Numbered from the stretch's first letter, positions 52,101 through 60,747 are shown. The stretch is 64,000 nt of DNA from an uncultured Flavobacteriales bacterium (GCA_913056345.1 CAJXMH010000005.1:62001-126000); one strand, 5' to 3'. The notes: generated by a model not told the origin, from the letters alone. Numbers and translations: made by a program.

Positions 52101-55100
52101 AAGAAGAAATCAGAATTCAGCAAGAGAAAGATGAGCAGTATCAGGCGCTGGTAGCTGAAGCCGACAATTTATTTCAAGATGAAAAGCTCGATGAGGCTAA
52201 AGTAAAGTATGAAGAAGCTTTAAAAATAAAGGATGAGCAATATCCTAAAGATCAAATTAGTGCAATTGCAGAAAAGAAAAGAGCGCAGGCAGCGCAACAA
52301 GAGCAGGCTGAAATAGATGCTCAATATGATGCATTAATTGCAGAAGGGGACAAGTTATTTGAATCGGCTGATCTTGATCAAGCAAAGAAGAAGTATGAGG
52401 AATCCTTGAACTTAAAAGATGAGCAGTATCCAAAAGACCAGCTTGCGGCGATTGAAGAAAAGAAACAAGCCCTAGCTGAGGCAGCCGAAAAAGAAGCGGC
52501 AGCTGCAGAACAAGCCAAGATCGAAGCTGAATACCAAGCTTTGATTGCGGAGGCAGATCAATTACTAGAGGGAGAAAAGTTAGATGAAGCTAAAGCTAAA
52601 TATGAAGCGGCTATTGCGGTGAAGGAGGAGCAATATCCAAAAGATCAGATTTCGGCAATTGAGGAAAGAAAACAGGCACTCGCCTCTGAAGCGGAAAAAG
52701 AAGCAGCTGCTGCAGAACAAGCCAAAATTGATGCTGAATACCAAGCATTGATCGCAGAGGCGGATCAGCTGCTTGATGAAGAAAAGCTTGATGAGGCTAA
52801 AGCAAAGTATGAAGCAGCCATTGCGGTGAAAGAGGAGCAATACCCGAAGGATCAGATTTCGGCAATAGAAGAAAGAAGGCAAGCTTTAGCTGCTGAGGCA
52901 GAAAAAGAAGCGGCGGCGGCTGAACAAGCTAAAATTGATGCTGAGTATCAAGCTTTGATCTCGGAGGCAGATCAATTACTAGAAGGAGAAAAGTTAGATA
53001 AAGCTAAAGCAAAATATGAGGCGGCCATTGCGGTGAAGGAGGAGCAATACCCAAAAGATCAGATTACGGCAATTGAAGAAAGAAAGCAAGCTTTAGCTGC
53101 TAATGCTGAAAAGGAGGCTGCTGAAGCTGAAAAAGCAAAAAAAGAAGCCAAATTCCAAGCCTTAATTGCTGAAGGAGATGCCTTAGCTGAGGAAAGCAAA
53201 CTAGAAGAAGCTAAAGGAAAATATGAGGAGGCACTTGGCGTAATGGAAGATCCTTATCCTGCAGAGCAAATTGCTAAAATTGAAGCCCAACTTCAGAAGT
53301 TAGCTGAAAAACAAGCCGCCGAGGCGAAAGCGGCAAAGAAAGAACAAGATTACTTAGCAGCCATAGAAAAAGGAGATCAAGAGTTAGAAGCTAAAAACTA
53401 TATGGATGCATTGGTAGCCTATCAAAAAGCTTTGAAACTAAAACCTGAGGAAAGCTATCCGACTCAGAAAGTCGAAGAAATCAATGATCTTCTAGCAGAA
53501 CAAGCTTTTGAATCACAACAGAACCAGGCTGCCTACGATGAAGCCATGGCAAAAGGCGAAGAGCAATTAAGTAATGAAGCCTATTCAGAGGCTATCAGCT
53601 CGTTTAAGCAAGCACAAGCCTTAATTCCCGAGGAAACATTACCGGCTCAGAAAATTGAGGAGGCTGAAGCGGCAATAATAGCAGCTAAAGCTAAACAAGA
53701 GGAAATTCGCTTAAAGCAAGAACAGGAAGCTCAAAACGATATGGCCTATCAAACAGCCATTACCAATGCAGATAAAGCTTTTAAAGCAAAGGATTACAAT
53801 GAAGCAGAGAATGAATACCGATTAGCTAAAAGCCTAAAACCTTCCAAACCTTACCCACAAGAGCAGTTGGACCGGATAGCTGAACTTCTCCAAGCGAAGC
53901 AAGCCGAAAAACAAAAGGCAATGCAAGCTGCTCAACGCTACCAAGACTTGATTGATGAGGGAGACCAAGCCTTTAAAGGTGAGGATTATCAATCAGCTAA
54001 ATCTGCTTACCAATCAGCACTTGGAATCAAGCAGGAAGATTACCCTAAAGATCAGCTTGCCCTAATTAAAGAGAAATTAGAAGAACAAAAACTCTCTAGA
54101 GAAGAAGAGCTTAAGAAAATGGATGAGCCCATTAAAATTAAAAAAGGACCAAAGGCAACCATTGATGGTGATGCCGAAGCACGTATAGATGCCATGTATA
54201 AAGAAATGTGGGCTAAACGCAATGCTGATAAGAACGAGCTAATCGAAGAGAAACAAGAGTTAATTAAGTCATTAAGCGATGAAGAGCGAGAGAAAGAAGC
54301 GAAGAAAAGAGCTTCTGCACTTGAAGAAATCGAAAACATAAAAGTTAGTCAGCGCAAACAAGCAGAAGAAGTAGATGAATTGCACCTACAGAACTATGAA
54401 TTAGTGGTAGAAAAGGAAAAGGGTGTAAAACAAGAAGAGGAAGAAAACCGCAATGATGCTAAACGCTTGCGTGAAGATGTAATGGCTGAAAAGGAGGATT
54501 TACTTACGGAAACCAAAGCCTACAATGAAAAGAGAGGAGAAGAAATTATTGAGGGTAAAAAAGAAGCCATAGAGGAAGAACATGAAGAGATCAAGCTCAC
54601 CAATGAATACCGATACAGTAAGCAAGAAGAACGTATAAACGAGGTAAAAGAGGAAGTAGAGGATAAGAGCCAAGATATTCGAGAATTTAATCAAGATAGA
54701 AGCAGCAAATTCATTCAGGAAAATAAATCGGACCTAGATGAACGTGAAGCGGATTATCAAGAATTGATCAAAGGCTACAAAGAGCAAGACGAAAAGGCAA
54801 TTGAGACAGAAGATGAAGAGATCGAAGAAAAGCAGAAGGAGATCCGTGAATTTGAGCAAGAACGTCAGCAAAGCTCCTTTAAAGATGGTCAGGAAGAAGT
54901 TGAAGAAAAGAAAAAGAATGTACCAGACTACAATAAAGAGTTAGTGTCAGATGCCGACGAACGTATCATGAACCAGAAAGAAAAGGTTAATGATATTGCT
55001 ACAGAAGAACGACAGTTTAAAATGAACAAGCAAGATCACTTTAAAGATAATCAAGAGGCGATCGAAGAAAAAACCGTGGATCTAAAAGAAGAAGCGGAAA

Positions 55101-55384
55101 AGCTGAACCAAGAAGCAGAAAAAAGAAGACAGGATAATAAAGACAGAGAGTTTTATGAAGGTGAAGCAAAACCGCGACAAGACCCAGAGTCAGCTGACTA
55201 TCCGCAAGGAGTTACTGAGAAGATCATTGAGAATAGCAATGGAAGTACAACCATTAGAAGAATTGTAGTTGAAGGCACCCAAACAGACATTTACGAGAAA
55301 ACCTTATACACTTGGGGAGGTATTTTCTACACGAAGAACGGTGCCAACATCACCAAAGAAATTTGGGATGAGGAGAGCCGATAG
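49127..55384 (+). CDS. giant exported TPR-like repeat and coiled-coil protein
   Basis: 2085 residues from a TTG start preceded by AAAAAAAGAGG; it opens with a signal peptide (MKHLYKLISLAVLLLAAPLL, cleavage near HAQ). Residues ~25-95 look like a carboxypeptidase-regulatory-type beta domain (GKKRGGAEVNVYRDGQFVEK). From ~180 to ~1640 there are over 20 TPR-like repeats of 57-69 residues, each with YxxAIxxGDxAL, an AKxxYxxAxxIK helix and EEYPKDKIxEIE. From ~1640 to ~2000 the sequence is charged coiled coil (EEIEEKQKEIREFEQE). The end (TEKIIENSNGSTTIRRIVVE, then YTWGGIFYTKNGANITKEIW) is a small conserved-looking domain. It overlaps the downstream lipoprotein gene by 17 bp, so at least downstream cotranscription is likely. 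Function unknown. Confidence 0.8.
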   Translation: MKHLYKLISLAVLLLAAPLLHAQNFTLIMEMVVTEDGKKRGGAEVNVYRDGQFVEKVLTDDRGLADIPMKPGGVYTIEIGGNQGLIKKKLEINTKNVPAEDLSGETFFPAEVDIFKKLDGLDYNILNKPIGKIMYDPSIAGFDADRGYTKQMKSQLEELQENYLAKKEEEAKREEQKQELYDEAIKKADKALKSEQWEEAEKYYKEAAELMPIETYPTFQLAELETKLIKIRETNERYDDAIGKAEAALSSKDYQTAVAEFKRASGYKPDEEYPQNKLKEVQDLLANQAKVEQNYLAAIEKGDNALKASDYNTAQEAFKEATELKPEESYPKNKLAEIKDVLAKREAKEQEYQETIKKADEALAAKNYPEAKAAYEKAKGLKPTESYPAEQITKLGELMAAAAKKEQDYLAAVETADNALQANKLDEAKTAYEEASKIKPEEEYPKNKIKEIDQAIAQKEAKEQEYQAKIKEADQAFGDQQLEAAKTAYQAASAIKPTETYPQEKISEIDGLLAEQAKQEEAYQAAIAKGDQALSAEDYEAAKAGYQEALSIKADESYPQEKLNEIEGIVVKMQAAEEEYNKAIQDGDDALANQDYEKAIEFYQAASALKAEEQYPKDKIAEIEAKQKELAEKDAAYQEAITQGDQALENGKLEEAKTAYTRALSLKAEESYPQEKITEIEAKLAEQAKQEEAYTAAIAKGDEALKNKSLEDAKAAYEEALELKNEEQYPKDKIAEIDGLIAAQAEAEENYNKAIEEGDEALKNEEWEKAKSAYENALSIKEDDYPKSKIQEIEQKLAEIKAEEQAAAKLEADYQAAISEGDQAISSKEYDKALSAFEKALALKAEETYPAQKIEEIKAEQEKLAAAKAEEARLAKLQAQYDSLISLADQAYQSKQLEDARKEYQAALAVKSEESYPQEKIDEINETLADAAKQEEAYQAAIEEADKLLGDEKWEEAKAKYAEASSIKSEESYPKDKISEIEAKLAELAAQQEEIRIQQEKDEQYQALVAEADNLFQDEKLDEAKVKYEEALKIKDEQYPKDQISAIAEKKRAQAAQQEQAEIDAQYDALIAEGDKLFESADLDQAKKKYEESLNLKDEQYPKDQLAAIEEKKQALAEAAEKEAAAAEQAKIEAEYQALIAEADQLLEGEKLDEAKAKYEAAIAVKEEQYPKDQISAIEERKQALASEAEKEAAAAEQAKIDAEYQALIAEADQLLDEEKLDEAKAKYEAAIAVKEEQYPKDQISAIEERRQALAAEAEKEAAAAEQAKIDAEYQALISEADQLLEGEKLDKAKAKYEAAIAVKEEQYPKDQITAIEERKQALAANAEKEAAEAEKAKKEAKFQALIAEGDALAEESKLEEAKGKYEEALGVMEDPYPAEQIAKIEAQLQKLAEKQAAEAKAAKKEQDYLAAIEKGDQELEAKNYMDALVAYQKALKLKPEESYPTQKVEEINDLLAEQAFESQQNQAAYDEAMAKGEEQLSNEAYSEAISSFKQAQALIPEETLPAQKIEEAEAAIIAAKAKQEEIRLKQEQEAQNDMAYQTAITNADKAFKAKDYNEAENEYRLAKSLKPSKPYPQEQLDRIAELLQAKQAEKQKAMQAAQRYQDLIDEGDQAFKGEDYQSAKSAYQSALGIKQEDYPKDQLALIKEKLEEQKLSREEELKKMDEPIKIKKGPKATIDGDAEARIDAMYKEMWAKRNADKNELIEEKQELIKSLSDEEREKEAKKRASALEEIENIKVSQRKQAEEVDELHLQNYELVVEKEKGVKQEEEENRNDAKRLREDVMAEKEDLLTETKAYNEKRGEEIIEGKKEAIEEEHEEIKLTNEYRYSKQEERINEVKEEVEDKSQDIREFNQDRSSKFIQENKSDLDEREADYQELIKGYKEQDEKAIETEDEEIEEKQKEIREFEQERQQSSFKDGQEEVEEKKKNVPDYNKELVSDADERIMNQKEKVNDIATEERQFKMNKQDHFKDNQEAIEEKTVDLKEEAEKLNQEAEKRRQDNKDREFYEGEAKPRQDPESADYPQGVTEKIIENSNGSTTIRRIVVEGTQTDIYEKTLYTWGGIFYTKNGANITKEIWDEESR
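52493..53113 (+). repeat. three near-identical 207-bp units inside the giant gene
   Basis: Units 52493-52699, 52700-52906 and 52907-53113 each encode 69 residues (EAAAAEQAKIDAEYQALIAE, then DEAKAKYEAAIAVKEEQYPK). They are far more alike than other repeats, pointing to recent in-frame duplication. Confidence 0.85.
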
Positions 55385-56534
55385 ATCATTCATTCTTTTT
55401 ATTTGCCTCATTTATGTTTTTGCTTTCAGTGCTTGTAAAGGTGAAAATCAAAGCACAGAAAGAAAATCAGCAGAAGAGGGGTTAACTGTAGCGTTAATTG
55501 ACTCAACTGCACACTTTAAATTATACAAGGAGGGAACCAATTACCAATTACACATCCAAAATCCCTTTCCTGCTTCTAGCAAAGTAGAAGTAATTCAACT
55601 CTACACCAAAGAAAAACCCAAGCAAAGAGCTGACATTACACACCAGATCAAAGTGCCAATCAAGCGCGCTTTGATCAGTTCAACAACCCACCTAGGCTTT
55701 TTAAATGGCTTACAAAAAGCAGCATCAGTAGTGGGTGCCTCTCAATTAAACTTGTACTACGATAGTCTTTTTCAAAGAAACGTTAGGCAGGGGAAAATAG
55801 TTAGCCTTGGTCAACAAAGGTTTAACCAAGAACAAGTATTGAGTTTAAATGCAGACATTCTGTTTTCTTTTGCGGTGAGCGCAGCTGATTACAAGCAAAT
55901 AGAGCGCCTAAGAGAAATGGGTGTTAAAGTTGTTAGCATAGCTGAATACATGGAAGGTGACCCATTGAGTAAGGCCAAGTGGTTGCTAGCATTCTCCGCT
56001 TTTTTTGGTTCAGAAGCCGTTGAAAAAGCTCAACAGCAAATTTATTCAATCAAGCAGGATTATCAGAACTTGAAGGAGCTTGCTCAGAAAGCCAAATACA
56101 GACCTAAAGTATTGCTCAGTTTACCATGGAAAGGTAGTTGGTACGTTGGAGCAGGTGATTCATTTCAGGCCAAGTTTTTAGCTGATGCTGCTGCAGACTA
56201 TATTTGGAAAGATCGAGCAGGTAAGGCAAGTATTGCACTTGATATTGAGGCTGTTTTTGAAAAAGGAATAACTGCCGACTATTGGCTTAATCCGGGAAAT
56301 GTAACCTCCTACCAAGATTTATTTGAGCAAGACCAACGTTTTGAAAACTTCAAAGCAGTTAAACAAAGGCAAGTATTCAATATTTATAAAAGAGTAAACG
56401 CCGCAGGTGGAAATGATTATTGGGAGTCTGCCGTTTATCAACCTCAGTTGGTTTTAGCTGATTTAATTCATTTACTGCATCCCACACTTCTGCCTGAGCA
56501 TGAATTACACTATTACCAAGCTTTAAAAGAATGA
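55368..56534 (+). CDS. btuF: periplasmic BtuF-like substrate-binding lipoprotein
   Basis: 388 residues from the ATG at 55368, inside the last codons of the giant gene. The signal is MRRADRSFILFICLIYVFAF followed by SAC, with lipidation at Cys23. The mature part is a type III (helical-backbone) binding protein: ISSTTHLGFLNGLQKAASVV, VLSLNADILFSFAVSAADYK, GSWYVGAGDSFQAKFLADAA, ADYWLNPGNVTSYQDLFEQD. It presents cobalamin to BtuC in the inner membrane. The gene overlaps BtuC by 4 bp. Confidence 0.85.
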   Translation: MRRADRSFILFICLIYVFAFSACKGENQSTERKSAEEGLTVALIDSTAHFKLYKEGTNYQLHIQNPFPASSKVEVIQLYTKEKPKQRADITHQIKVPIKRALISSTTHLGFLNGLQKAASVVGASQLNLYYDSLFQRNVRQGKIVSLGQQRFNQEQVLSLNADILFSFAVSAADYKQIERLREMGVKVVSIAEYMEGDPLSKAKWLLAFSAFFGSEAVEKAQQQIYSIKQDYQNLKELAQKAKYRPKVLLSLPWKGSWYVGAGDSFQAKFLADAAADYIWKDRAGKASIALDIEAVFEKGITADYWLNPGNVTSYQDLFEQDQRFENFKAVKQRQVFNIYKRVNAAGGNDYWESAVYQPQLVLADLIHLLHPTLLPEHELHYYQALKE

Positions 56535-57544
56535 TGCAGAGAAGTATATTCTTTTATGCTTTATTAGTCTGCTTGGGGCTACTTTTTGCCTTGAACCTAG
56601 GCTTTGGTAGTGCAAGTATTGGTTTTGGTCATAGTCTCAAGATCTTACTAAGTGGCGCAGGCAGTGAAACTGAACAATTGATCATTTTTCAATCGCGATT
56701 ACCCAAAGCAATTACTGCTATTCTTTGCGGTGCTGCTTTGTCGGTTTCAGGCTTGTTAATGCAGACCTTGTTTCGTAATCCCTTAGCAGGCCCTTATATT
56801 CTTGGTATCAGCTCTGGAGCGGGTTTAGGTGTAGCTTTTTTGATCATGGGAGCTACTGTATTAGGAGTTAGTGTCTCCACCGGCATAAGCATTAGCGTAG
56901 CAGCCATAATTGGTGCAGTAGGAATTCTATTGATCTTGCTTTGGGTTTCACTGCGCTTAAACGATGTGATGAGCTTATTGATCTTGGGGGTTATGATTGG
57001 AGCTATTGCAACAGCTATTATTGGTATGCTGCAATACTTCAGCACCGACTTTGAATTAAAAGCCTTTTTACTTTGGACGATGGGTAGTTTAGAAGGCCTG
57101 AATTATCAGGAGGTCAGCTTGGTGGCAGGCGTTTGTCTGTTGTTGATACTTTGGGCCTTTGTAAAAAGCAAGCCCATAAATGCCTTTTTACTCGGTGAAG
57201 ATTACGCCCAAAGCATTGGTGTTAGCACCCTTGGTTTACGTATTACACTCATTCTTATAAGTGGCGGACTTGCAGGCGTGATCACTGCCTTTTGTGGACC
57301 AATTGGCTTTGTTGGAATTGTAGTACCACATCTTGCGCGTATGTTGCTCAAAACCACCAATCATTTAAAACTTATCCCCGCTTGCATGCTGATAGGAGCA
57401 AGTATTCTTTTATTGAGTGACCTACTCAGTCAAATACCGGGTAATGGACTGCTACTACCCATTAATTCAATTACAAGCTTAATCGGTATTCCCATTATCA
57501 TTTGGATTATTTTTAAGAAACGTAAACTCTCTTCAGGATTTTGA
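56531..57544 (+). CDS. btuC: FecCD-type ABC permease, BtuC
   Basis: 337 residues, about ten membrane helices. The family blocks are visible: FQSRLPKAITAILCGAALSV, TLFRNPLAGPYILGISSGAG and FCGPIGFVGIVVPHLARMLL, the coupling-helix region. It forms a dimer with two BtuD subunits. Translation is coupled at both ends (ATGA upstream, TTGA downstream). Confidence 0.9.
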   Translation: MMQRSIFFYALLVCLGLLFALNLGFGSASIGFGHSLKILLSGAGSETEQLIIFQSRLPKAITAILCGAALSVSGLLMQTLFRNPLAGPYILGISSGAGLGVAFLIMGATVLGVSVSTGISISVAAIIGAVGILLILLWVSLRLNDVMSLLILGVMIGAIATAIIGMLQYFSTDFELKAFLLWTMGSLEGLNYQEVSLVAGVCLLLILWAFVKSKPINAFLLGEDYAQSIGVSTLGLRITLILISGGLAGVITAFCGPIGFVGIVVPHLARMLLKTTNHLKLIPACMLIGASILLLSDLLSQIPGNGLLLPINSITSLIGIPIIIWIIFKKRKLSSGF

Positions 57545-58314
57545 AAAAAGAACTCTTAAACATAGAGAAGTTGAGCGTTGGATACGGCAAGGAGCAGCGT
57601 AAAGTAGTTGAAAATGCTTCCATGCATGTGGAGGCAGGTGAGATCGTTTTACTTCTTGGTGAAAATGGATCGGGAAAATCCACCCTGATCAAGACTATTG
57701 CAGGCCTTATTGAGCCCTTGTCTGGTGAATTGATGTTTCAACAAAGGGATTTGAAGCAATGGAATAGAAAGCAGCTAGCCAAAGAAATGGCTCTGGTACT
57801 TACTGATCAGAGCTATCAGGCACTTTTGAGTGTTGAAGAGTTTGTTGCTTTTGGGCGCTATCCTTTTACCAATTGGCTTGGTCAACTTAAAAAAGAAGAT
57901 ATTAAACAAATTCAGGATAGCTTGACTGCCTGTGAGTTGCAGACTTTAAGGCACAAAAAAATGGATGCATTGAGTGATGGAGAAAGACAGCGCGTTTTCT
58001 TGGCTCGTGCCATTGCACAGCAAGCCCAATTGTTGATCTTAGATGAGCCTACAACTCACTTAGATGTTAAGAACATTACTGCCCAACTGCGTCTTATTAA
58101 AAAGCTTGCCGAGGGTGAACGAACAGTGATTTTTTCTTCACATCAATTCGACTTGGCATTGCAAATAGCCGATAAAGTTTGGTTGATAGAAGATAAGAAG
58201 GTACACCAAATTACTCCCGATGACTTCTACAACGACTGTATTTATCAAGAAATTCTTCTAGGAGATGCTTACCGCTACGATCAAGCAGATAAACGTTTTA
58301 GGATCAAACTGTAG
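57541..58314 (+). CDS. btuD: cobalamin ABC transporter ATPase, BtuD
   Basis: 257 residues from a TTG start overlapping the permease stop. Walker A GENGSGKST, Q-loop region VLTDQSYQALL, signature LSDGERQRV, Walker B LLILDEPTTHLD and the switch His in FSSHQFDLA are all present. Although similar ATPases serve siderophores, the riboswitch-led locus supports B12. It ends 6 bp from the convergent small lipoprotein gene. Confidence 0.88.
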   Translation: MKKELLNIEKLSVGYGKEQRKVVENASMHVEAGEIVLLLGENGSGKSTLIKTIAGLIEPLSGELMFQQRDLKQWNRKQLAKEMALVLTDQSYQALLSVEEFVAFGRYPFTNWLGQLKKEDIKQIQDSLTACELQTLRHKKMDALSDGERQRVFLARAIAQQAQLLILDEPTTHLDVKNITAQLRLIKKLAEGERTVIFSSHQFDLALQIADKVWLIEDKKVHQITPDDFYNDCIYQEILLGDAYRYDQADKRFRIKL

Positions 58315-58320
58315 CGCTAA

Positions 58321-58554
58321 CTAATCAGGTTTAGTGCCCATTCTTTTTAACCTCTTTTTCATGGAACGCTTGTATTTTCGTTGCATTTTTTTAGAGGCTT
58401 TTTTATAATCTTCTTTTAACTCCTGACTCGGCGCTTTATTGACCTTCATCCCTTTAGGGTTTACTCCTTTCGAGCCTTTATAAGGATTGCAAGCGAAGCA
58501 AAAAAGGAGTAGGGTCAAAGTAAAAACTATATTTCTCTTACTATTTACGACCAT
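58321..58554 (-). CDS. small cationic lipoprotein
   Basis: 77 residues. The signal (NIVFTLTLLLFCFAC) places Cys23 as lipidated; the mature part is extremely basic (YKKASKKMQRKYKRSMKKRL). It overlaps the 51-residue lipoprotein upstream by 14 bp, ending the four-gene minus-strand operon. Function unknown; the basic tail might bind nucleic acid, LPS or another anionic surface. Confidence 0.65.
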   Translation of the reverse strand: MVVNSKRNIVFTLTLLLFCFACNPYKGSKGVNPKGMKVNKAPSQELKEDYKKASKKMQRKYKRSMKKRLKRMGTKPD

Positions 58555-58696
58555 GATTCTTCCTTAATTCTTTTGTTTCTGGCAGCTTGTAAGTTTTCAT
58601 TTTTGATTTCTTTACGGTTTTACAAGCGTTAGAAAACAGCATTATACAAGCTACTAACGTTAAACTAAGGATTATATTCTTGTTGTAAGATCTCAA
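58541..58696 (-). CDS. very small lipoprotein overlapping SCO1
   Basis: 51 residues from a TTG at 58694-58696 that lies inside the 3' end of the SCO1 gene. The opening is MRSYNKNIILSLTLVACIML, followed by FSNAC, a lipobox-like end with Cys25. The mature tail is short and basic (KTVKKSKMKTYKLPETKELR). An internal ATG at 58642 would lose most of the signal. The same layout as its downstream neighbour (lipobox, basic tail) supports a real gene. It overlaps the neighbours by 32 and 14 bp. Confidence 0.6.
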   Translation of the reverse strand: MRSYNKNIILSLTLVACIMLFSNACKTVKKSKMKTYKLPETKELRKNHGRK

Positions 58697-59324
58697 TGTC
58701 TTCAATTAGCTGGTCAACACTAGCTGGGTCGGTACCATCATAGAAGCCTCTTATCCTTTTCTCTTTGTCAACTAAAACAAAGTTTTCGGTGTGGATAAAA
58801 TCATCTATGCCACCATCACCTTCTGTGGTTGCAGCAAAATAGGATTTTCTCGCGAGATCATAGATTACTTTCTTATCGCCTGTCAAAAAGATCCACTTTT
58901 CGGGAATGGCTTCATAACGTGCTGCATATTCTTTCAGAACGGAAGGGGAATCGATCTTGGGCGTAACGGAATGGGAAACGATCATAAAATCTTCCGCATC
59001 AGCGTAAGCTTCTTGCACACGCATCATCTGGCTGCTCATATCCGGACAGATCGTGGGACAAGTAGTGAAGAAAAAATCAGTCACATAATACTTTCCTTCT
59101 AGGTCAGCTTGACTAAAAAGGGCACTATCTTGATCAATCAATTCAAAATCCGCGATACGGTGATTCTTTTTTACATTTTGCACAGACTCATCTACCAGCT
59201 CAGGATTGATCATCAAAGGGGAATAGATTGGTAAGCTACGATCTGCTTTGATCATCTTGTAGGCAATAGCAATGCCAACTATTAAAAGCAATCCAGGTAT
59301 GATGAGTGCTAGTTTATTCTTCAT
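58665..59324 (-). CDS. SCO1/SenC family copper chaperone-like thioredoxin-fold protein
   Basis: 219 residues with an N-terminal membrane anchor (LALIIPGLLLIVGIAIAYKM). The metal/redox motif CPTICPDM (CxxxC) and the conserved His in DFIHTENFVLV are present, the copper-binding triad of SCO proteins. SCO proteins deliver copper to cytochrome c oxidase or guard against oxidative stress. The gene overlaps the upstream redoxin by 11 bp and the tiny lipoprotein downstream by 32 bp, so it is part of one operon. Confidence 0.9.
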   Translation of the reverse strand: MKNKLALIIPGLLLIVGIAIAYKMIKADRSLPIYSPLMINPELVDESVQNVKKNHRIADFELIDQDSALFSQADLEGKYYVTDFFFTTCPTICPDMSSQMMRVQEAYADAEDFMIVSHSVTPKIDSPSVLKEYAARYEAIPEKWIFLTGDKKVIYDLARKSYFAATTEGDGGIDDFIHTENFVLVDKEKRIRGFYDGTDPASVDQLIEDIEILQQEYNP

Positions 59325-60747
59325 TCTTGTCCTTTTTATCTTTTTCTAGGTAATAGTTAAGGATTTCTTCTAACGCTTCAACGCTAACCTTCTTAGCAAT
59401 GATCTTCTTATCCTTATCAAGTAAATAAGTTTGAGGAGTACTGTACACGTCATATAAGGAACGGAAATTACTGGTAAAATCCTCTCCATCAGAACCGTTG
59501 ATCCAGTCTAACTTGTGTTTTTGAATGAAGCGTATCCATTCTTCATTTTCAAATTCATTACCCACGGCAAAAACTTCAACTCCTTTGTCTTTATAGTTGT
59601 CGTAGATCTTCTTCAATTTAGGAGTTGCTTTCTTGCAATGTCCACATTCAGGCGACCATATATAAACGATTGTATAATTAGCCTCTACATCATAAAGTTG
59701 AATAAACTTTTCCATTGCAGTGTCTTTGACCACAATGTTTGGAGCTTTCTTGCCAATCAAGAGGGGATCGAGGGCTTTTACACGTTCCTCAAGTTTCTCC
59801 AATTGCTTATCACTAAACCAAGGTTTGGCTTTTCCCTTCATAAAGTAGTTTTTGCCTAAATGAACAAAAACGGCATCCATCCCCATTTTATCAGAGCGTT
59901 CGTATTTTGATGTCATATAGCTTAAAGCATAACGAAATAGATCAGGACTTTGCTCCGCTTTTGTTAAGATCAAGTCAACAGACTCAATAATGGAGTCCAC
60001 ATTTTGGTAGGTTAATTTGTCTAGATAGTAAGTGATCTTTTCATGAAAAATAGAGGTTCTAACCAATCTGCCATCGCTGAAATCAATATTGTCAAAAAAG
60101 TGGTTTTTGAAATAGCGAAATTCAAAAGTACTGTCAATGCTTCCATCTTCGTTTTTAGGCGCTTCAGGTACCTCAGGGTAGGCAAGTCCTTTTACAAAGT
60201 TGCTTGTCAAAGTTCCCTTATGATCTTCGTGCAACCGAGCAATGTATTTTTTCACCTCAGTATCTAATTCAGCAAGCTCCTCTTTAAGCTCTGCTGCTTT
60301 TTTAGGCTTGGCAGACTTTAATTCGTCTTGCAGTCTTTTAGCTTTTAGTTGTTGCTTATTTAAATAGTGTAGATAATCAAAGAACAACTTACTTTCCTCG
60401 CTCCCTTTTACTTTAATGTTCCGCAAGTAATCGCTTGTGTCTGTTTCAAAACTCATTTCCTGACTATCAGCCATAAAGTCGAACAATTTTGTTTGCTTTA
60501 GCAGAACCGTATACATTCCGTGCTCCAAGGAATCGTCTTTTTCAAAAACCGCAAGACCTGATTCATCAAATTTTGCCGTATCGCGGTAAAATTGGCCTTT
60601 ACCGTAATAATAGGCCAAGTAAACCATCGTATCTGATAGTCCATCAACTTTTACGCTTACCGAGTAACCTTTCTTATTGTTTTCCTGCGCTGATAGCAGA
60701 CCAATAAAGCAAAATCCCAATAGGAGGGTGAAAGAAATCTTTTTCAT
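59314..60747 (-). CDS. exported redoxin/TlpA-like thiol-disulfide protein with N-terminal DUF4369-like region
   Basis: 477 residues. Signal peptide MKKISFTLLLGFCFIGLLSA. Residues ~30-300 are a helical/beta region of DUF4369/DUF5106 character (YYGKGQFYRDTAKFDESGLA, coiled coil KRLQDELKSAKPKKAAELKE). The last ~140 residues form a thioredoxin-fold domain with the active site SPECGHCKKATPKLKKIY (CxxC). It probably reduces or isomerises disulfides in the periplasm and may pass electrons to SCO1 encoded next to it. Confidence 0.82.
   Translation of the reverse strand: MKKISFTLLLGFCFIGLLSAQENNKKGYSVSVKVDGLSDTMVYLAYYYGKGQFYRDTAKFDESGLAVFEKDDSLEHGMYTVLLKQTKLFDFMADSQEMSFETDTSDYLRNIKVKGSEESKLFFDYLHYLNKQQLKAKRLQDELKSAKPKKAAELKEELAELDTEVKKYIARLHEDHKGTLTSNFVKGLAYPEVPEAPKNEDGSIDSTFEFRYFKNHFFDNIDFSDGRLVRTSIFHEKITYYLDKLTYQNVDSIIESVDLILTKAEQSPDLFRYALSYMTSKYERSDKMGMDAVFVHLGKNYFMKGKAKPWFSDKQLEKLEERVKALDPLLIGKKAPNIVVKDTAMEKFIQLYDVEANYTIVYIWSPECGHCKKATPKLKKIYDNYKDKGVEVFAVGNEFENEEWIRFIQKHKLDWINGSDGEDFTSNFRSLYDVYSTPQTYLLDKDKKIIAKKVSVEALEEILNYYLEKDKKDKNEE

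Noticed and set aside
52580-52882. Minus-strand reading frame opposite the giant gene
   Set aside because: It is the antisense of the repetitive coding sequence; low-complexity Phe/Leu/Cys composition and no start context. Similar antisense frames at 50318, 54052 and 54500 were rejected for the same reason.
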